Source: Microbacterium testaceum (GTDB lineage Bacteria > Actinomycetota > Actinomycetes > Actinomycetales > Microbacteriaceae). From it: a DNA stretch of 64,000 bases. A program made the position numbers and the translations under genes. Under the pieces are notes generated by a model. The model was not told the DNA's origin, did not search any database, and saw nothing but the letters and a program-made list of their open reading frames with translations. Below are positions 1 through 9,023 of this stretch, piece after piece. Numbering within the stretch: the stretch's first letter is position 1; each line of letters begins with the position of its first letter. Location of the stretch: NCBI RefSeq assembly GCF_020781835.1, contig NZ_JAJGNJ010000001.1, forward strand, positions 469,070 through 533,069, read 5' to 3'.

Positions 1-424
1 GCGCTTCGGTGTGGACGACGAGCCACCGCGCCTGGCCCGCCAGCACGTCGTCGACGTGGCTGCGGAACCGCGGGCACTCGGTGATGTCGTGCGCGCGGCA
101 CTGCAGCGCGTGCTCGGTCATCGCTCGGGCCTGCGCGATGTCCGCCGCGCGGCGGTCGAGCTCGGCGATGTGCTCCTCGAGCACGCGGTGACGGTCGGGA
201 GCGCCCTCGTCGAGCAGCACCCTGATCTGATCGAGTGTCATCCCGGCCGCCTTGTTGCGGAGGATCACCGCGATCCGCACGAGGTCCGCGTCCCCGAAGC
301 GCCGCCGGCCCGCCGACGTGCGCGCCGGACGGAGGAGCCCCTCATCCTCCCAGTACCGGAGGACGTGCGTCTCGAGTCCGAACCGGGCGGCGGCGTCGCC
401 GATCGTCTCGCCGTGTGACGTCAT
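1..424 (-). CDS. MerR-family transcriptional regulator (3' end outside window)
   Basis: The gene runs off the left edge, so only the first 141 codons are seen. The N-terminus is a MerR winged helix-turn-helix: GETIGDAAARFGLETHVLRY with WEDEGLLRP following, then RRRFGDADLVRI and the long dimerisation helix (residues about 75-105). It contains LQCRAHDITECPRF, so two cysteines could sense a metal or a thiol/redox signal, but the effector is unknown. The ATG lies inside a 26-bp near-palindrome (415-440), which suggests autoregulation. A -10 like CTTCAT (minus strand, 436-431) lies 6 nt before the ATG, so the transcript may be leaderless. The gene is co-directional with the upstream hydrolase operon (54-nt gap) but seems to have its own promoter. 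A copy of its operator region precedes the reductase gene at 9037, the likely target. Confidence 0.85.
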   Translation of the reverse strand, partial: MTSHGETIGDAAARFGLETHVLRYWEDEGLLRPARTSAGRRRFGDADLVRIAVILRNKAAGMTLDQIRVLLDEGAPDRHRVLEEHIAELDRRAADIAQARAMTEHALQCRAHDITECPRFRSHVDDVLAGQARWLVVHTEA

Positions 425-440
425 GTCGACATGAAGTCAC
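415..440 (-). promoter_or_regulatory. MerR-type operator over merR start codon
   Basis: This is a 26-bp dyad centred on TCGA. The arms are GTGACGTCATGTC and GACATGAAGTCAC, with a single mismatched pair. It covers the merR start codon (424-422) and its probable -10. The right half is repeated at 8986-8999. Confidence 0.7.
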
Positions 441-462
441 ACCCGGGTCGCGAACGCAAGCG
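425..462 (+). repeat. 38-bp direct repeat, copy A
   Basis: By eye 34 of 38 bases match copy B at 8986-9023. The first 14 bases (the operator half GTCGACATGAAGTC) and the last 17 (GGTCGCGAACGCAAGCG) are identical; the changes fall in the 7 bases between. In copy A the plus-strand promoter boxes seen around copy B have decayed. Confidence 0.75.
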
Positions 463-478
463 GAGCGCGCCGTCGACC

Positions 479-1603
479 TCAGACACCGGAGCGCGCGGCG
501 CACTCGCGCGCGATGCGGGAGAGGACGATCGCGCGCGCATCCACTCCGCCCGGCGTGGTCATCCGCGTGGGGATGTACCCGAAGGCCAGATCGTGCAGCG
601 GGTCGGCGAAGGCGAGGGCTCCGCCCGCACCGTCATGGCCGTAGGCGCGGAAGCTCGCGAAGGGCATGTCGAGGTGCGGTTTCATGAAGACGACGCCGAA
701 GGCGAGGGAGGCATCCAGGACGATGTCGCGCCCGCGTACGTGGACCTGGGACATCTCCGCGAACGTGTCCCGCGGGGCGATCGCATCGCCGATGTGTCCG
801 AGCGTCGCCGCGTACAGCCGCGCGAGGCCGCGGGCGGACCCGACCCCACCGGCCGCGGACGTCCCGCGGCGCCGCACCTGCGCGGAGTGCGGACCGAACC
901 CGGCCAGGATCGCGTCGCCCTCGCGACCGAGACGTCCGAAGGCAGCGGCGGCGAGGTCGTCGTGGGGACCGGGGGCGGCGGCCTTGTCCAGCGGGGCCGG
1001 ACGCGGGTCGACGTATCGAGCGGACTGATCGTCGGGGAGTCCGAGGAAGAAGTCGACGTCGCGGGGGGCACGGATGCGGGACTCGTAGAGGTCCTGGAGT
1101 TCCGCACCGCACACCCGGCGCACCAGTTCCTCCATGAGGATGCCGATCGTGATCCCGTGATAGCCGAACGCGCTCCCCGGTCTCCACAGGGGGCGCTGTC
1201 GAGCAAGCCTCTCCGCGCCCGCCCGCGAGTCGATCGCGTCCTCGGGGCGGATGCCGTCGTCCGTCGCAGGAAGCCCGGCCTGGTGAGACAGGAGTTGGCG
1301 GACCGTGATGTCGCTCTTCCCCGCCGCCGCGAACTCCGGCCAGTAGTGGGCGACCGCACGGTCCAGCTCGAGGTCGCCCTCGCCGAGGAGCAGGGCGACC
1401 ACGGTCGCTGCGACCCCCTTGGTCACCGAGTACACCCCGGTGATCGCGTGAGCCCCCGGTCCGCACACCACGTCGACGGCGGCCTCGCCGCCGACGTACA
1501 CGCACAGCTGCGCACCGTAGTCCGGATCGGCCGCCGACCACTCCGCGACGCGTTCCCGGACGGGCTCGAATCCGGCGCGTACCTGTCCGTGCACGCTCGT
1601 CAC
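479..1603 (-). CDS. Serine hydrolase, beta-lactamase/EstB family
   Basis: This 374-residue protein belongs to the class C beta-lactamase/esterase family. The SxxK nucleophile motif is SVTK (about residue 58), followed by VRQLLSHQAGLP, a YHG tyrosine motif (FGYHGITIG) and a late GHDGAGG in place of KTG. It has no clear signal peptide, so it is probably a cytoplasmic esterase or transesterase rather than a penicillin-binding protein. The ATG overlaps the stop of the CocE-like gene by 4 nt (ATGA), so the two are translationally coupled. It is the last structural gene of the carbohydrate operon, which suggests it deacylates an imported substrate. The exact substrate cannot be read from the sequence. 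Confidence 0.85.
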   Translation of the reverse strand: MTSVHGQVRAGFEPVRERVAEWSAADPDYGAQLCVYVGGEAAVDVVCGPGAHAITGVYSVTKGVAATVVALLLGEGDLELDRAVAHYWPEFAAAGKSDITVRQLLSHQAGLPATDDGIRPEDAIDSRAGAERLARQRPLWRPGSAFGYHGITIGILMEELVRRVCGAELQDLYESRIRAPRDVDFFLGLPDDQSARYVDPRPAPLDKAAAPGPHDDLAAAAFGRLGREGDAILAGFGPHSAQVRRRGTSAAGGVGSARGLARLYAATLGHIGDAIAPRDTFAEMSQVHVRGRDIVLDASLAFGVVFMKPHLDMPFASFRAYGHDGAGGALAFADPLHDLAFGYIPTRMTTPGGVDARAIVLSRIARECAARSGV

Positions 1604-3192
1604 GGAATCCTCCTCGTCACGGTTGCTCCGGCGGCGCCCCAGCCGTCGACCACGACGGGCAGGTCGAGCACGCTCCGCGCGGCGACGGTGGACAGCAGTC
1701 GCCGGTGCTCCGGCCGGACCGGTCGGGGATGGAAGGGGTGACCCGTGCCCGCGATCTGCACGCGGACGCGGTGGCCGGGACGGAACGTGAAAGCCGCCGG
1801 CGCCAGTGAGACCGTCACAGCCGTCTCCCCCGCCGCGGCACGGACGAATCCGTCGGAGACGTTCCGCGAGACACCCCGCGGGCTGACGTCGCAGAGCCGT
1901 ACGAACCAGTCCTGGGCGTGGGCCTCGACGTCGTCGGTGACGATCCGCAGCGAGGGGCGACCGGCGATGGTGAGCGGGTGCCGAAGGACGTGCGTCGTGA
2001 AGACCTTGACGTCGTCACGGCGCTCCCGGGCGTGCTGGCGACGCCGGCCCGCGAAGTCGGGGTTCAGGCCCCGGCCGCCGGCCGCCGGCGGCGAGTCCGC
2101 CGGGTCGACCTGCCAGACGAGATCCACCTCGCCACGCGGCTCGAGGCGGAGCGCGGCGTCGACGTCGAGAGCGAGAGATCGGACGGTGGCGGGGGGCGGC
2201 CACGCGTCGAGCTCCACCCAGCGGGAGAGCCCTTCGTCCCAGACCGTCGCACCTCCGCGCCCCGCGCCCGCGAGGAGGTGAAGGCCTTCACGGATCACCG
2301 TGGTCGCGATCGCCGGCGAGCCGTGGGTCCAGGGCCCCACCACCAGGCGCACATCCCGCCCCGCGGACGCGATCGCCTCGACGTCGGCGAGCTGGCCGAC
2401 GACGAACGGGTCGTACCACCCGGCGACGAGCGTCGACGGGGGCATGGCCGCGCGGATCTCCCCCCGTCGGAGCGGGTCCCACCACGGGTCCCGCGGATCG
2501 TCGTAGCGCACCCAGTCCCGATAGGGCGCATACGTCTTCCCGTCCAGCAGCACACCGTCCGCCTCGGCGGGAGCGGCATCCAGCGCCGCCGGCATCCTCC
2601 GCCGGATCCTCCGTATCGTGCGCCACCGTTGGAACGGGGGCAGTTCCTGGGTGATCAACCCGGCGATCCACATGAGGGCGGTCTCGGGCGCGAACACCCC
2701 GTCCGGATACACGGCGGCGGCGTGCATGTCGGTGGCGGTGACCGCGGCGGCCGCCGATGACACGCGGCCGGGGTCGGCCGCGATCACCGAGTAGGCGGTG
2801 TGCCCGAAGTAGCTCGCACCGAGCACCGAGATCGGACGGTCCGCCCACGGCTGGTCAGCCAACCAGGCGAGCGTGTCGGCACCGTCCTCGAGCTCGTGGC
2901 CGAACGGCTCGAACTGCCCGCCCGAGCCGAAGGTTCCGCGGCAGCTCTGGACGACGACCGGGTGCCCGCGCTCGGCGAGCAGGCGGGCGAGGAGGTCCAT
3001 TCCGTCGCGCCCGTACGGGGTGCGGATGAGGACGAGCGCCGACGAGGAATCGAGCGGTCGCGGGAGCCACACGTCGGAGAGCAGCACGACATCGTCGCGC
3101 GTGCGCGTCGGAACCGATCGCTGGACCTCCGGTGCCGCGGTGCGTCTCGGCAGGCGTCCGAGCATCCCGACGATCCGGCTGCGAAGAGTCAT
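1600..3192 (-). CDS. CocE/NonD-family hydrolase
   Basis: The 530-residue protein is a family S15-like alpha/beta hydrolase with a C-terminal jelly-roll. The nucleophile elbow is GASYFG (about residue 126), preceded by the oxyanion segment RTPYGRDG and by QSCRGTFGSGG. WYDPF carries the likely Asp and PWTHG the His. The C-terminal part (about 340-530) has the FRPGHRVRVQIAG strand typical of CocE C-domains. Family members cleave esters or acyl-dipeptides. It lies 37 nt after the second ABC permease and overlaps the serine hydrolase by 4 nt, so it should be expressed with the sugar transporter. Confidence 0.85.
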   Translation of the reverse strand: MTLRSRIVGMLGRLPRRTAAPEVQRSVPTRTRDDVVLLSDVWLPRPLDSSSALVLIRTPYGRDGMDLLARLLAERGHPVVVQSCRGTFGSGGQFEPFGHELEDGADTLAWLADQPWADRPISVLGASYFGHTAYSVIAADPGRVSSAAAAVTATDMHAAAVYPDGVFAPETALMWIAGLITQELPPFQRWRTIRRIRRRMPAALDAAPAEADGVLLDGKTYAPYRDWVRYDDPRDPWWDPLRRGEIRAAMPPSTLVAGWYDPFVVGQLADVEAIASAGRDVRLVVGPWTHGSPAIATTVIREGLHLLAGAGRGGATVWDEGLSRWVELDAWPPPATVRSLALDVDAALRLEPRGEVDLVWQVDPADSPPAAGGRGLNPDFAGRRRQHARERRDDVKVFTTHVLRHPLTIAGRPSLRIVTDDVEAHAQDWFVRLCDVSPRGVSRNVSDGFVRAAAGETAVTVSLAPAAFTFRPGHRVRVQIAGTGHPFHPRPVRPEHRRLLSTVAARSVLDLPVVVDGWGAAGATVTRRIP

Positions 3193-3229
3193 CCTCGTCC
3201 TCCCCTTCCGGTGATCGGTGTCGTGCCGC

Positions 3230-4084
3230 TCATCCCTTCACGGCCCCCGCGGCGAAGGCGTCGATGAGACGGCGCCGGAGGATCGCGTACATCACGAACA
3301 CCGGGATGACGCTGATCACCACACCGGCTGCCAGTCGGCCGAGGTCGACGTCCGCTCCCTGGAACGCGCCCTCGCTCCGCAACAGCGGCAGCGCCACCTG
3401 GACGGTGTACGACGCGTTCGTCGTGATGACCTGGGCGAAGATGTACTCGTTCCACGCCGCGAGGAAACACAGGATCGCCACCGTCGTGAGCCCGGGGAGC
3501 ACGATGGGCAGGAGAACGTGCCGCATCCGACTGACGATATTCGCTCCGTCGAGTTCTGCCGACTCCTCGATCTCCTTCGGGATCGCCCGGAAGAACGGGA
3601 TCAGCAGGAGAACCGCGAGCGGCACGTTCATCGCGGCGTAGAACAGCACCAGGAAGAACAGGGGCACCTGGATCAACCCGGACCGCACCGCCATCAGGTA
3701 CGTGGGCACGAGGACGGCGAACTGCGGGATCAGGAACGCCAGGCCGAAGGCGATCTGCGCGCCGGTGGCGAATCGAGAGCTGCGCCGGGCGATGCCGTGC
3801 GCGGCGGGCGCGGCCAGGAGGATCGTGAGCACGACCGATCCGACGGCGACGGCGAGGGAGTTCGCGGATGCCGCGATCAAGCCGACGGCGTTATTGGCAT
3901 CCGCGAACTTGGCGAACGAGAACGATCCCGGAAGGCCGAGCGGGTCGAGGGCGATCCGGGTGTTGTCCTTGAACGCGCTGACGACCAGGTAGTACAGCGG
4001 CAGCACGATCAGCGCGGCATAGACGACGACCGGCACGTATGCCGCCGTCCAACCGATCACGCGACGGGGTGTGGACGCGGCCAT
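3230..4084 (-). CDS. Carbohydrate ABC transporter permease (MalG type)
   Basis: A 284-residue inner-membrane permease with six predicted membrane segments. The EAA loop near residues 190-210 reads EIEESAELDGANIVSRMRHV. It ends in AVKG, typical of MalG/LacG-type carbohydrate subunits. The ATG at 4084 follows the stop of the first permease by 2 nt, with AAGGAGTGACC as a good ribosome binding site inside the preceding gene. It pairs with the permease at 4087-4986. No ATPase gene lies in the operon, so a shared MsiK-like ATPase encoded elsewhere is probably used, as is usual in actinobacteria. Confidence 0.9.
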   Translation of the reverse strand: MAASTPRRVIGWTAAYVPVVVYAALIVLPLYYLVVSAFKDNTRIALDPLGLPGSFSFAKFADANNAVGLIAASANSLAVAVGSVVLTILLAAPAAHGIARRSSRFATGAQIAFGLAFLIPQFAVLVPTYLMAVRSGLIQVPLFFLVLFYAAMNVPLAVLLLIPFFRAIPKEIEESAELDGANIVSRMRHVLLPIVLPGLTTVAILCFLAAWNEYIFAQVITTNASYTVQVALPLLRSEGAFQGADVDLGRLAAGVVISVIPVFVMYAILRRRLIDAFAAGAVKG

Positions 4085-4086
4085 GG

Positions 4087-4986
4087 TCACTCCTTGGTCC
4101 GGAAGGCGAAGCGGATGATGCCCATGCCGACCAGCCCGACGAGGAGCCCCACGACCCCGATCGCCTGGCTGTAGCCGATGCGGCCCGAGACGAACGCCTG
4201 GTCGTAGAGGTAGAACGCGAGCGTCATGGTGTTCGAGCCGGGGCCGCCGTTGGTCAGGAGCAGCACGGTCCCGGCCGACCCCAGCAGCAGCCACAGGAAC
4301 TGCAGCATCGTCATGAGGCCGATGAAGTCCTTCGACATCGGCAGAGCGATCGAGACGATCTCCCGCCAGATCCCGGCGCCGTCCAGACGAGCGGCCTCGT
4401 AGACCTCGTCGGGCACCCGCCCCAGAGCCGCCGAGAAGATGACGGCCGTGGCCCCGATGCCGGCCCACGCCTCGGTCGCGATGATCGCCCACAGCGCGGT
4501 CGAGGGGTCGGCCAGCCAGAGCCGCTGCAGGTCGCCCAGACCGACCGCCGTGAGGATGCTGTTGATCGCTCCCCGCGGTTGGTAGAGGCCGGTGAACATC
4601 ATCGCGCGGGCCGAAGCGGACACGATCCACGGGGTGAAGAAGATGATCGACAGCACCGCGTGACCGGGCGGGCGACGGCTGAGGAAGAACCCCAGCAGGA
4701 ACCCGAGCGGGATGATCAGCAGCAACCCGACCCCGACGTACAGGACCGTGTTGACGATCGCGACGCGGAGGATCTGGTCTTGGAACAGGTAGGCGTAGTT
4801 CGCCAGCCCACTCGGTGTGGGGATCGCGACGAGGCTGTTCCAGGTGAAGAAGCTCAGCACGATCATCGCCAGCAGCGGCACGACCATGAACAGCCCGTAC
4901 CAGAGGAGCGCGGGCGAGACCTCGAGCACCTGACCCGCACCGCGGCGGCGCGCTGACGCGCGCCGTCGCGATGCGGAAGCGATCAC
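4087..4986 (-). CDS. Sugar ABC transporter permease (MalF type)
   Basis: A 299-residue permease. It has an N-terminal arginine-rich cytoplasmic tail, then six hydrophobic segments, and the EAA loop VPDEVYEAARLDGAGIWREI. LLTNGGPGSNTMTLAFYLYD is the hallmark of MalF/UgpA-type subunits. The start is GTG at 4986, overlapping the stop of the binding-protein gene (GTGA), so translation is coupled. An upstream in-frame reading into the binding-protein gene is rejected. It forms the channel with the downstream permease. Confidence 0.9.
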   Translation of the reverse strand: MIASASRRRASARRRGAGQVLEVSPALLWYGLFMVVPLLAMIVLSFFTWNSLVAIPTPSGLANYAYLFQDQILRVAIVNTVLYVGVGLLLIIPLGFLLGFFLSRRPPGHAVLSIIFFTPWIVSASARAMMFTGLYQPRGAINSILTAVGLGDLQRLWLADPSTALWAIIATEAWAGIGATAVIFSAALGRVPDEVYEAARLDGAGIWREIVSIALPMSKDFIGLMTMLQFLWLLLGSAGTVLLLTNGGPGSNTMTLAFYLYDQAFVSGRIGYSQAIGVVGLLVGLVGMGIIRFAFRTKE

Positions 4987-6302
4987 TGCGCTTGCCACGC
5001 CTGCTCCAGGCTCGTCGTGATCTGCTCGGCCGTCGAGCCGGCCACGAAGGCCTGGGTGGCCGCGCGGAAGAACGCCGAGGTCACCGTCGGGGACAGGATG
5101 TTGTAGGTCGGCTGGTAAACGGTGGTCTGCGACGGCAGCTCCGCCTGCGAGGCGATGTTCAGCGGCGGCAGCACCGACTCGTCGAGCGTGAGGTAGCCCT
5201 CGCGCGCCGGGGAGATGTAGCCGATGTCGACGAACTTCGCGAGGTTCTCCGGCTGGTACAGGAACGAGATGAACGCACCCACCTCGTCGATCTTCTTCTG
5301 ACCGTTCGGGCTGACCCAGATGCCGGTGGACTGTCCGGCGAAGCTGACCGGCTTGGACACCGGGCTCCCCTGCGGCAGGGGGAAGCCGCCGAGCTGCACG
5401 TCGATCTGCGGGAAGGTCGCCTGCGCGTTGCCGTAGCCCCACGAACCGTCGAAGAGCATCGCCGCCTTGCCGGCCCCGAAGGCCGCCACCTGGTCGGGGT
5501 ACTTCAGGCCCGCCGAGTCGTCGCTGAAGACGCCCGCGTCGCGCAGCTGCAGCATCCCGGCGATGACCTTCTGGCCGTTCGCTCCGGCCCAGTCGCCGCT
5601 CTCGAACAACTCCGTGACCTCGTCCTCGGTGAGGAGGGTGAGCGCGACGAGCGTCAGCACACCGGGTGCCGGGTAGTCGGCGCCGCCCACGACGAAGGGC
5701 TGCACGCCGTTCGCCCGCAGCGCGGCGGACAGCGAGATCAGCTCGTCCCAGGTCTTCGGCGGGGAGTCGAAGCCGGCCTGCCGGAGGAGGTCCATGTTGA
5801 ACCACATCGGCCAGTTGTAGCCCTCGAGCGGGAACGCCTGCAGCTGCCCGTCGGCGTTCGTCCACGCCTTCAGCGCCGTGTCCGAGAACACGTCGTCCAG
5901 GCCCCACTGGTCGAGGTAGCCGGACACGTCGACGGTCGCCCCGTTCTTCAGCCATGTCGTGGGGTCGCCCACGAGGTTGGTCATGACGATGTCCTGCTCG
6001 GTGCCCGACACGACCGACTTGCCGTAGGTCGTGGGCAGGTCGGTCTGGACGACGAACTGGTTGGTCACGGTCACGCCGGGGTTCGCCTTCTCGAACTCCT
6101 CGGCCATCGTGTTCAGCCATGTCCCCGCCGGACTGTCGGCGGAGTACAGACTCAGGGTCGTGATCTCGTCAGCGTCGCCGCCGGAGTCGGTGGAGTTCTG
6201 ATCGGTCGAGCACGCGGACAGGGAGAAGGCCAGGGCCGCGGCCGTGGCGAGGCCGACGACGGCGCGGAGGCGCCGACCGTGGCCGGGGGTGTGGTGCGTC
6301 AT
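4983..6302 (-). CDS. Carbohydrate ABC transporter substrate-binding lipoprotein
   Basis: A 439-residue family 1 extracellular solute-binding protein. The signal peptide has twin basic residues, a hydrophobic core and a lipobox LSAC with acceptor Cys31, so it should be anchored on the outer face of the membrane. The mature part shows ANPGVTV, AFPLEGYNWPMWFN and FGAGKAAMLFDGSW, all typical of sugar-binding proteins. The start codon at 6302 lies 14 nt after the glycoside hydrolase stop and has AGAAAGGTTCC upstream. It is probably the specificity component for the product of the adjacent glycoside hydrolase. Confidence 0.93.
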   Translation of the reverse strand: MTHHTPGHGRRLRAVVGLATAAALAFSLSACSTDQNSTDSGGDADEITTLSLYSADSPAGTWLNTMAEEFEKANPGVTVTNQFVVQTDLPTTYGKSVVSGTEQDIVMTNLVGDPTTWLKNGATVDVSGYLDQWGLDDVFSDTALKAWTNADGQLQAFPLEGYNWPMWFNMDLLRQAGFDSPPKTWDELISLSAALRANGVQPFVVGGADYPAPGVLTLVALTLLTEDEVTELFESGDWAGANGQKVIAGMLQLRDAGVFSDDSAGLKYPDQVAAFGAGKAAMLFDGSWGYGNAQATFPQIDVQLGGFPLPQGSPVSKPVSFAGQSTGIWVSPNGQKKIDEVGAFISFLYQPENLAKFVDIGYISPAREGYLTLDESVLPPLNIASQAELPSQTTVYQPTYNILSPTVTSAFFRAATQAFVAGSTAEQITTSLEQAWQAQ

Positions 6303-6316
6303 TGCAGGAACCTTTC

Positions 6317-8260
6317 TCAGCGTTGAGAGGGGGTGGAAAGGGGGACGACAGTGGCTCCGAGGGGCGGCAGAGACAGATCCCGGGTTCCCCGCGGGGTGGT
6401 GAGCTGGAAGTCGCGCCGCTGGTCGGACTGGCTCACGACCACGGCGAACTCGGCGCCGTCGGGGTGGCGCAGGAGGTCGGCGAAGACGTCGTCCGACGAG
6501 GTCGTCACGACCTCCCGGGCGCCCGACAGCTCGCCGAGGGCGCGGTAGAGACGGACGAGCCCGCTCCGGTCGACGAAGGGCACGCGCGCTGCGTAGAGCT
6601 CCACCGGGTAGGTGCACAGGAGCATGCGCCCCTCGCCCGTCACCCGCTCCACGATGGCGGGTCGGCCGCGGCCATCGCGGGCGACGACGCTGTGCTCGTC
6701 CGCGTCGACGGGCAGCATGACGCGCGCGACGTCGGACCCACCCACGGGGAGGACGATCTCCTCGCCGGCGGCGAGGTCGCCGAAATCCCGCTCGAAGTGA
6801 AGCGTGACGGTGTCCCCGTCCACCGGCTGCGTCAGCCCGTACCGGGCCTGATGACGGATGCCGAAGCTGGAGTTCACGTCGGGCCACCACCATCCGCGCT
6901 GGTTGAGGGATTCGCCGGAGCAGAAGCTGACCCACACGGTCGATCCCCGGTGCGCTGCCTCCTGGAGCGCGCGCGCACCCGGCGCTGTGATCGCCTTGGT
7001 GGCGGGCACCAGCAGCAGCGGAAGGGCGGGCACCCCGAGCGTCTCGCGCACGATCCCCGGCTGCAGGTCCGCCAACCGGCCGGCGATGTAGCCCTCGAGG
7101 AGGGAGTCGCGGATGCCGGGTGCCTCCTGCGGATTCCAGAACGGGTACTCCCCGTCGAGGAACGCACTGACGAAGAGGCCGGACCGGGAGGCGACGCGGC
7201 GCGCGGCGACGAGGTCGTGCTCCCGGACGGTCGCGGCGAAGGACGCGAGTTCGCCGAGCGCCGGCTTGGGCGTCCCGTCGGCGGTCGTGAGCCCGAAGTT
7301 CATCTCGTACGGGTGGTGCGAGTAGGGCTCGGCATCCGGGATCGCGAAGTCGGTGTTGTTCCACCCGAGCCAGCCCGTCACGCCGGCGGCCAGTGTGGAG
7401 TGCAGGACCTGGCGGTAGTAGTCGGCGGCGTTCTCGTGCGAGGCGAACTCGCTCGTGACGCCGAACTCCTCGAGCACGACGGGGCGGCCGAAGGGAGCAC
7501 AGAGCTCCGCGTTGAACGCGGGGATCAGGTGCTGCCGGACCGGGTCGTCGCTCATGTGGTACGAATGCGGCCCGATCCAGTCGGTGAGCGGTGCCGTCCA
7601 GCTCAACCGGAAGCCGTTGTCCTGGCCCATGACCTCGCTGCCCCACGCCCCGTCCCCAAGCGATACCGGCTGTGTCCCGCCGGCGGCGCGCACGGCCGCG
7701 ACCATGAGCTCGCCCCACGCGCGGACGGCCTCCTTGTCCGTCTGCTCCGCGGGGGCCATGAGCCCTCCGCCGCCGCCGTACAGCGGCATCTCGTTCGAGA
7801 CGAGCCACGCCGACACGGCGGGGTGGTCGGCGAAGCGCCTCACCATCTCGCCGATGAACCACGCCTGCCGACCGACCATCCAGACGTCGCTGTAGAGATC
7901 GCGGCCCCCGCGCCACGCCGGGTCCCAGTTCTGTCCCGACATGTGGCCGACGATGAAGGTGGGGATCGTGCGCAGGCCCGCCTCGATGTGGAGGTCGAGG
8001 AAGCGCCCGAACAGCGCGCACTTCTCTTCGTCGATCCGGTAGGGCTCGGGATGGAAGTCGGGCCAGAAGAAGAACGATCGGGTCACCGTGAGCGAGTGCT
8101 CCGCCAGCAGCGCGAGCTCCTGCGCGACGACCGCCTCGTCGAAACGACGCCACATGTGCGGTCCGCCTGCGCGCGACCAGAAGTTGACACCGATCCAGGT
8201 GTCATCCATCGCCCGCATGGGTCGGTCGAAAATCGTCGTGGCCACGGCGCCCCATCTCAT
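6317..8260 (-). CDS. Glycoside hydrolase, clan GH-A (GH5-like)
   Basis: A 647-residue protein without a signal peptide, so intracellular. Residues 20-280 form a GH5-like (beta/alpha)8 barrel. The acid/base is probably Glu157 in WLVSNEMPLYG and the nucleophile probably Glu265 in PVVLEEFGVTSE. PHSYH (about 231-235) matches the conserved aromatic/His strand. The C-terminal part resembles the Ig-like or trimerisation-type extensions of beta-galactosidase/mannosidase relatives. It is first in the operon and probably cleaves the imported oligosaccharide. Start choice is uncertain: ATG 8260, 8218 or 8209 are all in frame and none has a strong ribosome binding site. Substrate is not predictable. Confidence 0.8.
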   Translation of the reverse strand: MRWGAVATTIFDRPMRAMDDTWIGVNFWSRAGGPHMWRRFDEAVVAQELALLAEHSLTVTRSFFFWPDFHPEPYRIDEEKCALFGRFLDLHIEAGLRTIPTFIVGHMSGQNWDPAWRGGRDLYSDVWMVGRQAWFIGEMVRRFADHPAVSAWLVSNEMPLYGGGGGLMAPAEQTDKEAVRAWGELMVAAVRAAGGTQPVSLGDGAWGSEVMGQDNGFRLSWTAPLTDWIGPHSYHMSDDPVRQHLIPAFNAELCAPFGRPVVLEEFGVTSEFASHENAADYYRQVLHSTLAAGVTGWLGWNNTDFAIPDAEPYSHHPYEMNFGLTTADGTPKPALGELASFAATVREHDLVAARRVASRSGLFVSAFLDGEYPFWNPQEAPGIRDSLLEGYIAGRLADLQPGIVRETLGVPALPLLLVPATKAITAPGARALQEAAHRGSTVWVSFCSGESLNQRGWWWPDVNSSFGIRHQARYGLTQPVDGDTVTLHFERDFGDLAAGEEIVLPVGGSDVARVMLPVDADEHSVVARDGRGRPAIVERVTGEGRMLLCTYPVELYAARVPFVDRSGLVRLYRALGELSGAREVVTTSSDDVFADLLRHPDGAEFAVVVSQSDQRRDFQLTTPRGTRDLSLPPLGATVVPLSTPSQR

Positions 8261-8338
8261 TCACGTCTTCGTCGAACGAGATGACAGTAACTCGAAAACA
8301 GCTCATGTGCAATATTTTGGCGCGACTACGCTGAGCGC
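8261..8338. promoter_or_regulatory. Divergent promoter region, glycoside operon / tetR
   Basis: This 78-nt AT-richer spacer serves both directions. On the plus strand TACGCT (8327-8332) is a -10 box 6 nt before the tetR GTG, implying a leaderless mRNA. On the minus strand TTGCAC and TACTGT with a 17-nt spacer are a weak candidate for the operon promoter. I see no clear long palindrome, so the TetR operator is not resolved. Confidence 0.5.
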
Positions 8339-8947
8339 GTGGAGCAGAAGAGGACCCGAGGGCCGTATGCCAAGTCCGCCGCGCAGCGGCAGAACATCCT
8401 CGCGGCAGCTCGCCGGACGTTCGCGCAGCTGGGCTACAGCGGTGCGTCGATGCGCGGTATCGCCGAGGAGGCAGGCATCACGTTCACCGGACTGCGCCAC
8501 CATTTCGCCACCAAGGACGAACTCCTCGTGGCGGTCCTGACGCAGCGCGACGAGGAGCATCAGGCCCAGCAGGCCGACATCCACGGCACCGACTTCCTCA
8601 ACGCGCTCGGAGCGCTCCTCCACCAGACGCTCGACGAGCCGGCGATCACCGAGATCTTCACCACGGTGTCGGGCGAAGCCGTGTCACCAGACCATCCCGC
8701 CCACGAGTTCTTCACCCGTCGATACGAACGCGTCCGACGCGAGTTCTCCACCGAATTGGACCCGGGCGTCGGAGAGCCGGCGGTCGTCACCATCGCTCCG
8801 GAGAACGCCGCGATCCTGCTGGCCGCCGTCATGGATGGCCTCCAGCTCCAGTGGCTCCTCGACGAGTCGGTGGACGTCCACGGAGCCTTCGCCGACTTCA
8901 TCGGACTGCTCCGGCCTCCGCCTGCGTCGGACGGCAGCGCCACCTGA
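8339..8947 (+). CDS. TetR-family transcriptional regulator
   Basis: A 202-residue protein with an N-terminal TetR helix-turn-helix: ILAAARRTFAQLGYSGASMR, then IAEEAGITFTGLRHHFATKDEL. The C-terminal ligand-binding half contains DGLQLQWLLDES, as in regulators of sugar and aromatic gene sets. The start is GTG 8339. It is divergent from the glycoside operon with 78 nt between, so it most likely represses that operon and itself. It resembles the second TetR at 58728, which controls another sugar locus (both carry GLQ-QWLLDES). Confidence 0.88.
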   Translation: MEQKRTRGPYAKSAAQRQNILAAARRTFAQLGYSGASMRGIAEEAGITFTGLRHHFATKDELLVAVLTQRDEEHQAQQADIHGTDFLNALGALLHQTLDEPAITEIFTTVSGEAVSPDHPAHEFFTRRYERVRREFSTELDPGVGEPAVVTIAPENAAILLAAVMDGLQLQWLLDESVDVHGAFADFIGLLRPPPASDGSAT

Positions 8948-8975
8948 CCCGCGGCGCTCTCGCGTCCGCCCGCGC

Positions 8976-9006
8976 TTGACTTCAGGTCGACATGAAGTCG
9001 CAGCAT
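8976..9006 (+). promoter_or_regulatory. MerR-type promoter of the reductase gene
   Basis: TTGACT (8976-8981) and CAGCAT (9001-9006) are separated by 19 nt, the long spacer typical of MerR-activated promoters. The dyad GACTTCA...TGAAGTC (8978-8999) fills the spacer. The same half-site occurs over the merR start codon at 425-438. Confidence 0.7.
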
Positions 9007-9023
9007 GGTCGCGAACGCAAGCG
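8986..9023 (+). repeat. 38-bp direct repeat, copy B
   Basis: This is the counterpart of 425-462, with 34 of 38 bases equal by eye. It extends from inside the MerR operator to just before the ribosome binding site of the reductase gene. The two copies bracket the whole glycoside operon plus tetR (463-8985). Confidence 0.75.

Noticed and set aside
431..1741. Long plus-strand open frame starting in the MerR operator
   Set aside because: It is antisense to the serine hydrolase. Its start resembles that of the frame at 8992 only because of the DNA repeat.
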